Shown: one piece after another, positions 24,202 through 33,299 of the stretch
Layout: each line of letters starts with the position of its first letter
How positions within the stretch are numbered: the first letter of the stretch is position 1
Origin: Shimia sp965227725
Lineage (GTDB): Bacteria > Pseudomonadota > Alphaproteobacteria > Rhodobacterales > Rhodobacteraceae
Reading direction: 5' to 3'
Assembly: GCF_965227725.1 (NCBI RefSeq)
Contig: NZ_CBDDGH010000006.1
Coordinates: 62,001 to 126,000, forward strand
Length of the DNA: 64,000 bases
Translations under genes and position numbers: made by a program
The notes under the pieces: model-generated
The model's input: the letters and a program-made list of their open reading frames with translations, nothing else
What the model was told of the DNA's origin: nothing
Database searches by the model: none

Positions 24202-27200
24202 ATGCTTTCCGAGATTCTTGCCAGCTTGCGCGCCAGATTGATGACGTCTTCGTCACTGGCCCAAGAAACCGTCCGTGACGGACAGACTCTGACCAACGGC
24301 TTTTTCCAAAACACTGTGGTCGACAACACCCCTGCCTTTGTTCTCAACAACGACCTCGCACGGTTGCTGAACTTTGGTGAAATCGAAACCAATGACGCGC
24401 CATCCGCCGTGTCTGTAGACGCCGAAGACGTGCAGGTCTTCAACTTCCGCACCGGCAGCATTGAAGCCAATGGTGACGTGGCAACCGGCGTCGAAGTGAC
24501 CGACGGTTCCAGCGCGGATATCCGCAACTTCGGCAGCATCGCAGGTGAGCTGAACGGCGTGGAATTCTCCGGCGCAAACAGCTCCGGTTCGCTCGACAAC
24601 TTCAGCGGCGGCGTCATCTCCTCTGACAGCCGCGCGGTCGAAATCGAAGGCCAGGGCATCAGCGTGCGCAACTTTGGTGACATCGTTGGTACCGGCGATC
24701 AGCGCAACGGCACCATCTACACCAATGCCACCGCCGAAGACGTCAGCATTTCCAACTTCACAGGCGCAACCATTGACGCGGGCGCAGAGAACAGCGGCGC
24801 CGGTATCTCCTTCCAGGTTGGCGATGAAGCCGGTGACACGGTTTCCAACACGGTCTTCAACGGCTTTGGTGCAACCATCCAGGGGCGCGGTCAGGCGGCC
24901 TCTGATACAGGTGGCGCAGGCGATGGTATCCGTCTGAACAATGGGGCCGAAGGCGCGGTGTCTGACACCGACATCACCAACAGCGGCCTGATTTCCTCTG
25001 AAAGCAACCAAGGCACTGCCGCCGGTATCCGCGTGGCGGATGGTCTGGCTGCTGAGGGGCGCATTCTGAACACATCCACCGGTGTGATCGAAGGCGTGCG
25101 CAACGGTCTTTATATCGGTGAAGCCGAGCATGATCTGGATGTGCTGAACTTTGGCACCATCCAATCTGACAGCCGCGCGGTGAACATCGACGGCACCGGC
25201 GTCGACCTGCTGAACGCAGGCACCATTCAGGGCACCGGCGATCAGCGTAACGGCACGGTCTATGCCGATGGCACAGCCGATGACTTCTCCGTTTCCAACC
25301 TCGTGAACGGCACCATTGACGCGGGCGAAGGCAATCAAGGCTCAGGCTTTGGCGCAGAGATCGGTGGCGCAGAAGACGGCGCAAACACCTTCACGCTCAA
25401 CAACGCCGGAACCATCCAAGGCCGTGGCAATGCCAGTGCCGGAACAGGTCTGGCAGGTGACGGTGTGCGGGTTGGCAATCCTGGCAACCAAGGCACCACA
25501 GATGCCACGATCACCAACAGCGGCTCGATCCTGTCTGAAGGCGCAAATGGCACGGTTGCCGGTGTGCGATTTGTCAACGGTGTGAACTTCCAAGGCACGT
25601 TCACCAACTCCGGCACCGTCGCAGGTGTGCAGAACGGTGTGTACTTTGGCACCGGCGATCACTCTGGCGGTTCGTTTGTGAACTCCGGCGTGGTGTCCTC
25701 TGACAGCCGTGCATTGAACATCGATGGCGAAGGTCTGGAAGTGACCAACTCCGGCGCAATTCTCGGCACCGGCGATCAGCGCAACGGGACTGTCTATGCT
25801 GATGGCACCGCAGACAACTACACCTTCACCAACACCGGTCTTGTGGACGCGGGTGTGGGCAACAACGGCTCTGCTGTGTCGCTTCAGACAGGTGATGAAG
25901 CGGGTGATGTGGTTTCTGCAGCGGTCGTGAACGAAGGCATCCTGCAAGGTCGCGGCGATGCAACCGAAGGCAACACCGTTGGTGACGGTCTGCGTCTGTT
26001 CAGCAATCAGGAAGACGCAAGCTTTGCTGGCCTGGTGCAGAACTCCGGCGTGATCGCGGGCTCTGAGGACAGCGACGCAGCGGCGGGTATCCGTGTGGAC
26101 GGCGGCCTGAACATCCTTGGCGCGATTGTCAACGAAGGTCAGATCACCGGTTCTGTAAATGCGATTGATGCGCGTGATGCGGGCTCTGTGACCTTTGTGA
26201 ACGATGATGACGGCGTGGTTGATGGCAACGTGCTGCTGGGTGCAGGCGAAGACATCGTGGTCAACCTTGGCCAGATCGACGGCGTGATTGACGGCGGTGC
26301 CGGCAACGACGTTCTGATTGCTGGCGACGGCGATAATGTGATTGTTGGCGGTCTGGGCAACGATTTCATCGAAGGTGGTGCAGGCAGCGATACCGTTGAC
26401 TTCTCCGATCAAGATGTGGCGGTGAAAGTGGACCTTGGCTCCAACGGCACTGGCACAGCCACCCGTGAGACAGGCTTCTCCGTTTCGGTACAGAATGTGA
26501 CCGTGGGGGCTTCGCTGCAGCCGACGCCAAACATCACCGACGCTGCGGGCTTTGTGTCTGAGGCGCTGGCAGGCAATCTCTACTACAACATCCACACCTC
26601 TGATTTCCCGGCAGGCGAAATTCGCGGGCAGTTTGAAGTGGTGAGTGATGTGATGGACAGCCACAACGCACGGGTCATCACCCTGCGCGCCGAGCTGGAT
26701 GCATCCCAGGAACCTGGTCCGACATCTGACAGTGAAGCCACAGGCACAGCAACGCTGACCATCGTGCAGAACCCGGAAACCGGTGAGGTGGTTTACTCCT
26801 CCGAGCTGACCGTGACCGGCCTGAACGAAGCGGATCTGCAGACACCTGTGCCGGGCGTTGTTTCGGCCATCCACCTGCACAATGCCCCTGCGGGTCAGAA
26901 CGGCCCAATCGCGCAGGACACGCTGGTGGACGCAGGCGCCACGATCGATGCCAACTCGCCGACAGGTGTGTCCGGTGCGGATGTCATCAACGAAGTCTCT
27001 GAAACCGACACGCTCAGCTCGATTGAGAATGTGATCGGCTCCAACGACGGAGACACCATCAACGGGTCCGATCTGGCCAACACCCTGTCGGGTGAAGACG
27101 GCGACGATCTGATCAACGGTGAGGGTGGCGATGACATCCTGATCGGTGGTGACGGTGCGGACACCTTCCTCTTTGAAGGCGACTTCGGCAACGACACCAT

Positions 27201-27381
27201 CCGTGACTTTGAGACTGGCGTGGACCGGTTGGATTTCTCCGACTTTGGCCCGGACTTCGCCACTCAGCTCACCGTGTCTCAGGACGGCGACGACACCCTG
27301 CTGACCTTCTCCTCGGATGCCTCTGTGCGCCTTGAAGGGGTTCTCAGCACGGATCTGACCGACGACGACTTCATCGCCTGA
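24202..27381 (+). CDS. Large secreted RTX/repeat protein with CHRD-like segment (type I secretion substrate)
   Basis: 1059 residues, very acidic and Gly/Asn/Asp-rich, with almost no Cys and no N-terminal signal peptide. Residues about 100-690 hold three ~180-residue repeats marked by GTGDQRNGTVYADGTADD-type and SDSRA-x-NIDG segments. Residues about 695-740 carry RTX nonapeptides (GGAGNDVLIAGDGDN, GGLGNDFIEGGAGSD). A CHRD-like segment follows (LYYNIHTSDFPAGEIRGQF, then IHLHNAPAGQNGP). A second RTX block near 950-1000 (GEGGDDILIGGDGADTF) and a C-terminal region typical of type I secretion signals end the protein. RTX repeats bind calcium after export. The exporter genes follow immediately. It may act as a surface or biofilm protein; no enzymatic domain was seen. 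Confidence 0.9.
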   Translation: MLSEILASLRARLMTSSSLAQETVRDGQTLTNGFFQNTVVDNTPAFVLNNDLARLLNFGEIETNDAPSAVSVDAEDVQVFNFRTGSIEANGDVATGVEVTDGSSADIRNFGSIAGELNGVEFSGANSSGSLDNFSGGVISSDSRAVEIEGQGISVRNFGDIVGTGDQRNGTIYTNATAEDVSISNFTGATIDAGAENSGAGISFQVGDEAGDTVSNTVFNGFGATIQGRGQAASDTGGAGDGIRLNNGAEGAVSDTDITNSGLISSESNQGTAAGIRVADGLAAEGRILNTSTGVIEGVRNGLYIGEAEHDLDVLNFGTIQSDSRAVNIDGTGVDLLNAGTIQGTGDQRNGTVYADGTADDFSVSNLVNGTIDAGEGNQGSGFGAEIGGAEDGANTFTLNNAGTIQGRGNASAGTGLAGDGVRVGNPGNQGTTDATITNSGSILSEGANGTVAGVRFVNGVNFQGTFTNSGTVAGVQNGVYFGTGDHSGGSFVNSGVVSSDSRALNIDGEGLEVTNSGAILGTGDQRNGTVYADGTADNYTFTNTGLVDAGVGNNGSAVSLQTGDEAGDVVSAAVVNEGILQGRGDATEGNTVGDGLRLFSNQEDASFAGLVQNSGVIAGSEDSDAAAGIRVDGGLNILGAIVNEGQITGSVNAIDARDAGSVTFVNDDDGVVDGNVLLGAGEDIVVNLGQIDGVIDGGAGNDVLIAGDGDNVIVGGLGNDFIEGGAGSDTVDFSDQDVAVKVDLGSNGTGTATRETGFSVSVQNVTVGASLQPTPNITDAAGFVSEALAGNLYYNIHTSDFPAGEIRGQFEVVSDVMDSHNARVITLRAELDASQEPGPTSDSEATGTATLTIVQNPETGEVVYSSELTVTGLNEADLQTPVPGVVSAIHLHNAPAGQNGPIAQDTLVDAGATIDANSPTGVSGADVINEVSETDTLSSIENVIGSNDGDTINGSDLANTLSGEDGDDLINGEGGDDILIGGDGADTFLFEGDFGNDTIRDFETGVDRLDFSDFGPDFATQLTVSQDGDDTLLTFSSDASVRLEGVLSTDLTDDDFIA
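24550..26290 (+). repeat. Three ~540-nt coding repeats in the RTX gene
   Basis: The marker segment encoding G-T-G-D-Q-R-N-G-T begins at 24688, 25231 and 25765, a period of 543 and 534 nt (181 and 178 residues). Each unit also carries an 'SDSRA' segment shortly before the marker and a 'GRG...GDG' segment after it. Outer boundaries are approximate. Confidence 0.8.
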
Positions 27382-27395
27382 TCGCACGCAACAGT

Positions 27396-27421
27396 GGGAT
27401 GGCAGCCAAGGCTGCCATCCC
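27396..27421 (+). promoter_or_regulatory. Intercistronic hairpin between RTX gene and exporter
   Basis: Perfect inverted repeat GGGATGGCAGCC-aa-GGCTGCCATCCC, 14 nt after the RTX stop codon. No T-run follows. It could act as an attenuator or a 3' stabiliser that keeps substrate mRNA in excess over the transporter mRNA, as is common for type I secretion operons. Confidence 0.55.
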
Positions 27422-27447
27422 CTTCACCCTGAAAAGAGATCACCAAA

Positions 27448-29193
27448 ATGTTTCAGAAAAAATCCTTCGTTAAATCCGCATGGCGCTCCCTGCGCGGCGG
27501 TTTCATGGCTGTCGCCTTCTTCAGCATGATCCTGAATTTGCTCGTTTTGGCCGCGCCTCTCTATATGTTGCAGGTCTATGACCGGGTGCTGACCAGCCAG
27601 AATATGGACACGCTGATTGCGCTCAGCGTCCTTCTGGGTGGCGTCTTTATTGTCAGCGGCATGCTTGATCTAGTGCGCATGCGCATCCTGAGCCGCCTTG
27701 GTGCGCGGTTTGAGTTGAAAGTCGGCGCTCCGATCCTTCAGTCGGCCATGCGCAAACGGGTGCAGGGCAAAGGCGCGGGCGACAATCCGGCGGCTGATGT
27801 GACCGGCCTGAGAGATTTCATCTCCGGCCCCACGCTGACCGCCTTCTTTGATGCCCCCTGGATTCCGCTGCACATCGGCGTGCTCTTTCTGCTGCATCCC
27901 TACCTTGGCGCTCTTGGTCTTGGCGGTGCAATTTTCCTTACCATTATGGCCCTTGTGAACAACGCGCGCGCATCTGATGTGATGCAGGATGCCGCCCGCG
28001 CCCGCGCAAGGTCCGACGCTTTGTTCACCACAAGTGAGCAAAATGCAGAGCTCGTCCAGGCAATGGGTATGACTGGTGATCTCGCTCGTCGCTGGACGGC
28101 TCTGCAACATCAGGCCCATGAGCTCAAGGCGCGTGTGTCTGACCGGATTGCAAGCTTTTCGGTGATTTCCAAGACCACACGTATGGCGCTGCAATCCGGT
28201 ATGCTGGGTCTTGGGGCCGCGCTGGCGATCACCGGACAGGCCACTGCAGGTGTGATGATTGCAGGCACCATCGTGCTGGCGCGTGCGCTGGCACCGATTG
28301 ACCAGCTGATCGGGCAGTGGCGCACGTTTCTGGCGGCGCGTGGCTCCTACAAAACGCTGCGGGCTCTGTCTGAAGCCTACCCGGAGCCTGCCAAACGTCT
28401 GGCGATGCCACGCCCGCAGATCTCGCTGAACGCCACCATCGCGCAGGCGGGGCCGCCGCTGGCACAGAATGCCACCATTGGCGGGATCGACTTTGTCCTG
28501 TCTGCCGGCGATGTGGTTGCGGTGATCGGGCACAGCGGGTCGGGCAAATCCACCTTGGCGAAAATGCTGGCCGGGATCTGGGTGCCGCAGCGCGGGGCGA
28601 TCCGTCTGGATGGCACGCCGATGGCGAAATGGGACACAGAAGAGCTTGGCCAGCTGATTGGCTATCTGCCACAGGATGTGCAGCTGTTTGACGGCACCAT
28701 TCGGGACAATATCGCGCGGTTTTCCACCACGATTGACGACAGCAAAGTGCTGGAAGCGGCGATTGCGGCGGATGTGCACGGTCTGATCAGCAGCCTGCCA
28801 GATGGCTACGCCACCGAGATTGGCAACGGCTATCATCTGTCCGGCGGCCAGCGTCAGCGCATCGCGCTTGCACGCGCGCTTTACAATGATCCCTTCGTGT
28901 TGGTGCTGGATGAGCCCAATTCCGATCTGGATGCCCAGGGGGAGCTGGCGCTGCGCAATGCCATTCGCGGCGCAAGCGCGCGAGGCGCCATCACCTTTGT
29001 CATGACCCACCGCCCCAGCACGCTTGAGGCTGTCAACAAAGTGCTGACGCTGAACAAAGGCGCGCAAACCGGCTTTGGCGACAAAGAAGACATTCTGCGC
29101 CCTCGCCAGCAGACCTCTGTGGCGCGTGCGGCAAACCTGCGGCTGGCGGAAGGTCAGGCGGCAACTGCGAGCAAGAAAGGAGCGAACCAATGA
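27448..29193 (+). CDS. Type I secretion ABC transporter, permease/ATPase (PrtD/HlyB-type)
   Basis: 581 residues. The N-terminal half carries the membrane domain (first helices FMAVAFFSMILNLLVLAAPLY and TLIALSVLLGGVFIVSGML). There is no C39-like domain before it, as in PrtD exporters. The nucleotide-binding domain has Walker A GHSGSGKST at residue 361, signature LSGGQRQR at about 464 and Walker B VLVLDEPNSD near 485. It exports C-terminally tagged RTX proteins from cytoplasm to exterior in one step with the fusion protein and an outer-membrane TolC. No TolC gene is in the window. The stop overlaps the next ATG by 4 nt. Confidence 0.95.
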   Translation: MFQKKSFVKSAWRSLRGGFMAVAFFSMILNLLVLAAPLYMLQVYDRVLTSQNMDTLIALSVLLGGVFIVSGMLDLVRMRILSRLGARFELKVGAPILQSAMRKRVQGKGAGDNPAADVTGLRDFISGPTLTAFFDAPWIPLHIGVLFLLHPYLGALGLGGAIFLTIMALVNNARASDVMQDAARARARSDALFTTSEQNAELVQAMGMTGDLARRWTALQHQAHELKARVSDRIASFSVISKTTRMALQSGMLGLGAALAITGQATAGVMIAGTIVLARALAPIDQLIGQWRTFLAARGSYKTLRALSEAYPEPAKRLAMPRPQISLNATIAQAGPPLAQNATIGGIDFVLSAGDVVAVIGHSGSGKSTLAKMLAGIWVPQRGAIRLDGTPMAKWDTEELGQLIGYLPQDVQLFDGTIRDNIARFSTTIDDSKVLEAAIAADVHGLISSLPDGYATEIGNGYHLSGGQRQRIALARALYNDPFVLVLDEPNSDLDAQGELALRNAIRGASARGAITFVMTHRPSTLEAVNKVLTLNKGAQTGFGDKEDILRPRQQTSVARAANLRLAEGQAATASKKGANQ

Positions 29194-30560
29194 CCCCTGC
29201 TTTGAGAAAACAATCCAACGGCGGCGTTCTGCGCCTTGAGGACTACAACCGCGTGCAAACAAAGGCAGCGGGCATCGGGATCGGAGGCTTTGTCTTCTTT
29301 GGCATCCTGACCGTGGCGGGCTTTCTTGGCGGCGCGGCCTATTGGGCGAGCACCTCGCAGCTTGACGGTGCGGTGGTGGCCCCGGCTTCCTTTGTTGTGG
29401 AAGGCAACCGCAAGACGGTTGAGCATTTCGAAGGCGGTGTGGTGCGCAATATCTTTGTCAGCGACGGCGATCTGGTGGAGGCGGGTGACACGCTTGTGGA
29501 ACTCGACAACACCGATCTGGGGGTGGATCTGGATGTGCTGAGCAGCCAGATTGGCGACCTTTCTGCGCGGCGCGCGCGTCTGGAAACACAGCTCGACAGC
29601 GCGCCTGTCTTTGCCCAGGAGCGTGTGGCAAATGCGCTGCCGGTGGCACTTGAGCCCGAGGTCTGGCAGGCGTCATTTGTGCGGCAAAAGGCCTTGTTTG
29701 ATGCGGAACAGCGCTCACGTGATGCCGAGGCAGCACTGATTGAGCAGCGGTTGGAGAGCCTTCAGGATCAGGTGGAGGGGTTGCAGGCGCAGCAGGTGTC
29801 AAACCGCCGTCAAGTGGAGATCACGCAACAGGAGCTGGTCAATCTCGAAAGCCTGTTGGATCGCGGTCTGGTGGCTGTCACCCGTGTGAATTCCCGCCGT
29901 GTCGAGATTGAGCGCCTCAATGGCGTTGAAGCCGCCCTGCGCACCGATGAAGCACGCGCGCGCAATGAAATCAGCGAGTTGCGCCTGTCTCAGATCGGCA
30001 CAGAGCGGCTGCGTCAGGAGACGGCCTCCACTGAAATCGCGCAGATTGAGGCCCAGCTAGAAACACTTGAGGCGCAGTATCTTGGGGCCAGTGAGCGGTT
30101 CAATCGTGTGGCGATCACCGCGCCGGTCAGCGGGCGGGTCGTGGAAATGACGGTGTTTACCAAAGGCGGCGTGGTGCGTCCGGGTGCACCGATCCTTGAT
30201 ATTGTGCCGCTGGATCAACCGCTTGTGGTTGAGGCGCGTGTGGAGACCGGGGACATCGAAAAACTGCATGTCGGCCAATCCTCGCGCGTGCGTCTGTCGG
30301 CCTTTGATCAGGGCGATGTGCCGGAAGCCAATGGCATGATTGTCGACATCTCCGCTGACAGTCTGGAAGACGAGCGCACCGGGCAGTTTTACTATGTGGC
30401 CAAGGTGAAGCTTGATGAGGCGCAGCCGCGTGAAGTTGCCGCGCTTGAGATTGTGCCGGGGATGCCTGCGGATCTGTTTGTGAACACCGGTGAGCGCACC
30501 GCGCTGAGCTATCTCACCAAACCTCTGAGTGACCGATTGGCCCGGACATTCATCGAGTAA
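29190..30560 (+). CDS. Type I secretion membrane fusion protein (HlyD/PrtE family)
   Basis: 456 residues. One N-terminal membrane helix (FVFFGILTVAGFLGGAAYW, residues about 32-50), a lipoyl/barrel-sandwich lead (VVEGNRKTVEHFEGGVVRNI), a long coiled coil (about 120-310, including LESLQDQVEGLQAQQVSN), then the closing lipoyl half (ITAPVSGRVVEMTVF) and a beta-barrel with PGMPADLFV near the end. It bridges the inner-membrane ABC protein to the outer-membrane channel. Translationally coupled to the ABC gene. Confidence 0.95.
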   Translation: MTPALRKQSNGGVLRLEDYNRVQTKAAGIGIGGFVFFGILTVAGFLGGAAYWASTSQLDGAVVAPASFVVEGNRKTVEHFEGGVVRNIFVSDGDLVEAGDTLVELDNTDLGVDLDVLSSQIGDLSARRARLETQLDSAPVFAQERVANALPVALEPEVWQASFVRQKALFDAEQRSRDAEAALIEQRLESLQDQVEGLQAQQVSNRRQVEITQQELVNLESLLDRGLVAVTRVNSRRVEIERLNGVEAALRTDEARARNEISELRLSQIGTERLRQETASTEIAQIEAQLETLEAQYLGASERFNRVAITAPVSGRVVEMTVFTKGGVVRPGAPILDIVPLDQPLVVEARVETGDIEKLHVGQSSRVRLSAFDQGDVPEANGMIVDISADSLEDERTGQFYYVAKVKLDEAQPREVAALEIVPGMPADLFVNTGERTALSYLTKPLSDRLARTFIE

Positions 30561-30566
30561 ACACCT

Positions 30567-30595
30567 GTGTCACGCCGCAAATGTCGGCGTGACAC
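30567..30595. terminator. Bidirectional hairpin between hlyD-like and LysR genes
   Basis: Perfect 11-bp stem GTGTCACGCCG / CGGCGTGACAC with a 7-nt loop, 6 nt after the fusion-protein stop. It overlaps the last codons of the convergent LysR gene. No long T-tract on either side, so termination efficiency is uncertain. Confidence 0.55.
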
Positions 30596-31490
30596 CCTTG
30601 GGCGGGTTCTCGGCGATATAAGCGCCGATCTTGGCCAAGAGGGGTTTGCGCGGGCAGGTCAGGCGCGAGGCCGCACCGAGATTGCGCAGGTTGCCCGGGG
30701 CCTCAAAAGGCACAAAAGAAAGCGGCCAATTGTCTTCGCGAAACTGCTCTGCCGCCAGCGCTGAGACAATGGTGCAATCATCAGAATGGATGATGTGGCG
30801 GCAGATGGTTTCAAACCGCAGGGCCGTGAGATCAAAGCGCTTGGAGGCACGGGATTCCGGTCGGGGCGTGGGCAGGCGGTCTTCCAGTTCATAGCCAAAG
30901 GAATGCGGCAGGCGGATGAAATCGCTGACCGGCACGTCTTCGGGGTGAATGGCCGGCAGTGTTGCAAGCGGATGCCCATGGCGCATGGCCAGATAGAGCG
31001 GCTCTGTCCAGATCGAGGTGAAATCCAGCGTTGGATTGTGATTGAGCTGTGCCACCAAGGCGACGTCAAGCTCGTGGTTTTCCACCATTTGCAACATGTT
31101 TTGCGGCAGATCTTCGATCATCGTGACCCGCATGCGGGGAAACAGGTCGTTGAACAGAATCGAGAAATACTGCGTGAGATAGGGCGCAAGTGTAGGGGTG
31201 AGACCAATTTTGAACGGCACGGCCTCAGGGTCGCGGAACTCGGTTGCGGCGTCCTTGATGCGTTGGGCATCAGACAGCATACGGTCTGCAATGCGGGCCA
31301 CGCGCTCACCAAAGGCCGAGAGCCGGGTTTCGCCGCTCATGCGGATGAAAAGATCCGCGCCCAGTTCTTTTTCAAGTTTGCGAATTTGGTTGGACAGGGC
31401 TGGCTGCGTCACGTTGCAGGCCTCGGCAGCGCTGCTGAAGTTTTTCAGTCTCGCAACCGCCGTGACATACTCAAGGTCTCGCAGGTTCAT
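30570..31490 (-). CDS. LysR-family transcriptional regulator (OxyR-like layout)
   Basis: 306 residues. N-terminal winged helix-turn-helix (MNLRDLEYVTAVARLKNFSS, then ACNVTQPALSNQIRKLEKEL) and a periplasmic-binding-like effector domain (FKIGLTPTLAPYLTQYF). The order 'LRDLEY...VTQPALS-x-QI-x-KLE' is close to OxyR and relatives, but the paired redox Cys residues of OxyR are not obvious: a single Cys lies near ICRHIIHSDDC. Its target is unknown. It is convergent with the type I secretion operon. A perfect palindrome ATCACATGTGAT (31502-31513) just upstream of its start may be an autoregulatory site. Confidence 0.9.
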   Translation of the reverse strand: MNLRDLEYVTAVARLKNFSSAAEACNVTQPALSNQIRKLEKELGADLFIRMSGETRLSAFGERVARIADRMLSDAQRIKDAATEFRDPEAVPFKIGLTPTLAPYLTQYFSILFNDLFPRMRVTMIEDLPQNMLQMVENHELDVALVAQLNHNPTLDFTSIWTEPLYLAMRHGHPLATLPAIHPEDVPVSDFIRLPHSFGYELEDRLPTPRPESRASKRFDLTALRFETICRHIIHSDDCTIVSALAAEQFREDNWPLSFVPFEAPGNLRNLGAASRLTCPRKPLLAKIGAYIAENPPKGVTPTFAA

Positions 31491-31501
31491 CTCTCAGCGC
31501 C

Positions 31502-31513
31502 ATCACATGTGAT
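31502..31513. promoter_or_regulatory. Palindrome upstream of LysR start
   Basis: Perfect 12-bp palindrome ATCACATGTGAT, 12 nt before the LysR ATG and inside its leader or promoter. A candidate autoregulatory operator; one copy only. Confidence 0.3.
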
Positions 31514-31601
31514 CCTAATGCCGATTTAACTCGGCTGAGGCACCCTAAGTCGCCCAAAGTCCTTACGATAGGGTGCACACAGGCCTGTGATGGGATGTGA
31601 G

Positions 31602-33245
31602 TTATCGCGCCGAGGGGCCAAAGCTCTCAAAATGGATCTGCTCAGCGGGCACGCCCGCCGCTTCAAGGCCGCTGCGCAGCTCTGCAATGAAGCGCGCGGG
31701 GCCGCACAGCAGGTAGTGCGCCGTGGCACCGGCCTCCAGTCGCAAAAGCGCCTCGGCGGTGATCCGGCCATGGTGGTCAAAACGGCCCGCGGCCTGATCT
31801 GCTGCGGTGGGGCGGCTGTAAAAGAGCCGCTGGTGGAGGTGGTCGTGGGTTTCAACCAAAGCATCCGTTTCATCGCGCAGCGCGTGATGTGCGCTGTCTT
31901 TTGAGCCGTGCACAAACCACACCGGCCGAGCCGCAGTATCTTGCGCGAGGGTGTGCAGCATGGAGACCATCGGGGTGAGCCCGACACCGGCGCTGACCAG
32001 CACCAGCGGGGCGCTGCCCTCAGGGATCACGAAATCCCCTGCAGGCTGGGACGCGCGCAGCACCGCGCCTTCGCCCAACGCATCATGCAGATGACGGGAG
32101 GCCAGCCCGTGGCTTTCTCGTTTGATTGTAAAGCGATAGGCTGACTTGTCGCTCGGATCACCCGAGAGGGAATAGCTGCGTTTCACGGGGCCGGTGTGGC
32201 CCGGCACGTTGATCTCTATCGGCAGGTGCTGACCTGAGGCGTAAGGCGCGACACCCTCGCCATCCACGGGGGACAGATAGAAAGACGTGATCTCCTCGCT
32301 TTCCTTGACGCGCTTTGACACCATGAACTGGCGCAGGTCTGCATCCGGCTTTGACCAGCGCAGAGCAAGCGCGTTGGGGCGCTCGATCACCGCGTCGATT
32401 GTGACGTCGATCACGCGGTGGGCCTCAGGGTCTTGTTTTGGATCAGGGTGCCAGTTGATGCTGGCGCGTCCGGAGACATGCAGCAGGCTTCCGTTGTCGA
32501 AATCGACAAAGACCAAGCCCACACGCGGATCGGCGAGCAGGTTGCCGATGGTGTTGAAAAAGTTGTTGCCCGCATAATCCGGGATGTGCAGATGCGTGGC
32601 ATCTGATACGCGCACAAACCCCGGCAATCCGCCCCGGTGGGAGGCATCAAAGCCGCGCGACGGGACGTCGGCACCGTGCTGGTGGCCGGAGCCGATGAAC
32701 AGCGTGTCAGCACCGGTGATCCACGCTGTTTGAGACGGTGTGAGCGCCTCCGTGCGTTTGGCTGGCGCGGGGGTGTTGTTGGGCACACGGCGTAAACTGC
32801 GCTCGTGGATGTATTGCGGGCAATTCCCGAAAGTCTGTTTGATATCTAGGGTATAGGTGGCGCCCGATCGTTTAAGGCGTCCGCTAAAGCGGTTGCGGCG
32901 GCGGCTGTGCAGCTCGATGCCGACGGCACCGATGTCGGTGCCCGCATCCACGGCGGCGCGCAGCGGGTCCTGTGCATCAATCTCTGTGTTCAGCGTGAGC
33001 GCGCGCGGGTTTGGCGAGCGGATAAATCCGTCCGGCCCATCCAGCAGCGTGACCCATGTGTGGCCATCTGCGCCAGCGCCAGACACCACCAGAAACGGCA
33101 AAGACGTGTGAAAATCCCGGTGCTGTTGCGGTAGATAATCGCGGATGAAACCGCTGGCCCATTGGGCCACGTCACCGGCGCCTGCGCGTTTCTGGGCGGC
33201 GCGTTCTCCGGCGTGAAACGGGGTGCGTTCTGAAACGGTGTCCAT
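31602..33245 (-). CDS. PNPOx-like flavin domain fused to FAD/NAD(P)H oxidoreductase
   Basis: 547 residues. The N-terminal ~300 residues are a split-barrel pyridoxamine-oxidase-like unit (PFHAGERAAQKRAGAGD, GLPGFVRVSDATHLHIPDY, then GNNFFNTIGNLLADPRVGLVF), a fold that binds FMN or haem. Residues about 310-547 are a ferredoxin-reductase domain with the FAD motif RSYSLSG, the NAD(P)H-binding LVSAGVGLTPM and the C-terminal LLCGPARFI. The [2Fe-2S] domain that often ends such fusions is missing. It probably passes electrons from NAD(P)H via FAD to the barrel domain; substrate unknown. GST and NTF2-like genes lie upstream on the same strand (54 nt gap). Confidence 0.85.
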   Translation of the reverse strand: MDTVSERTPFHAGERAAQKRAGAGDVAQWASGFIRDYLPQQHRDFHTSLPFLVVSGAGADGHTWVTLLDGPDGFIRSPNPRALTLNTEIDAQDPLRAAVDAGTDIGAVGIELHSRRRNRFSGRLKRSGATYTLDIKQTFGNCPQYIHERSLRRVPNNTPAPAKRTEALTPSQTAWITGADTLFIGSGHQHGADVPSRGFDASHRGGLPGFVRVSDATHLHIPDYAGNNFFNTIGNLLADPRVGLVFVDFDNGSLLHVSGRASINWHPDPKQDPEAHRVIDVTIDAVIERPNALALRWSKPDADLRQFMVSKRVKESEEITSFYLSPVDGEGVAPYASGQHLPIEINVPGHTGPVKRSYSLSGDPSDKSAYRFTIKRESHGLASRHLHDALGEGAVLRASQPAGDFVIPEGSAPLVLVSAGVGLTPMVSMLHTLAQDTAARPVWFVHGSKDSAHHALRDETDALVETHDHLHQRLFYSRPTAADQAAGRFDHHGRITAEALLRLEAGATAHYLLCGPARFIAELRSGLEAAGVPAEQIHFESFGPSAR

Positions 33246-33299
33246 GTGATCTACCTTTCTGAAAAAGGGGCTGGCGCTGAGGAGCGCCAGCCTGCTGGA

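Noticed and set aside
25342..27387. 681-codon minus-strand frame opposite the RTX gene, and a 361-codon frame at 24253-25338
   Set aside because: Antisense mirror of a repetitive, GC-rich coding sequence; repetitive His/Val/Arg composition, no domain and no ribosome site. The plus strand has clear RTX repeats.
27670..29262. 530-codon minus-strand frame
   Set aside because: Lies wholly over the type I ABC exporter, whose Walker motifs prove the plus strand is coding.
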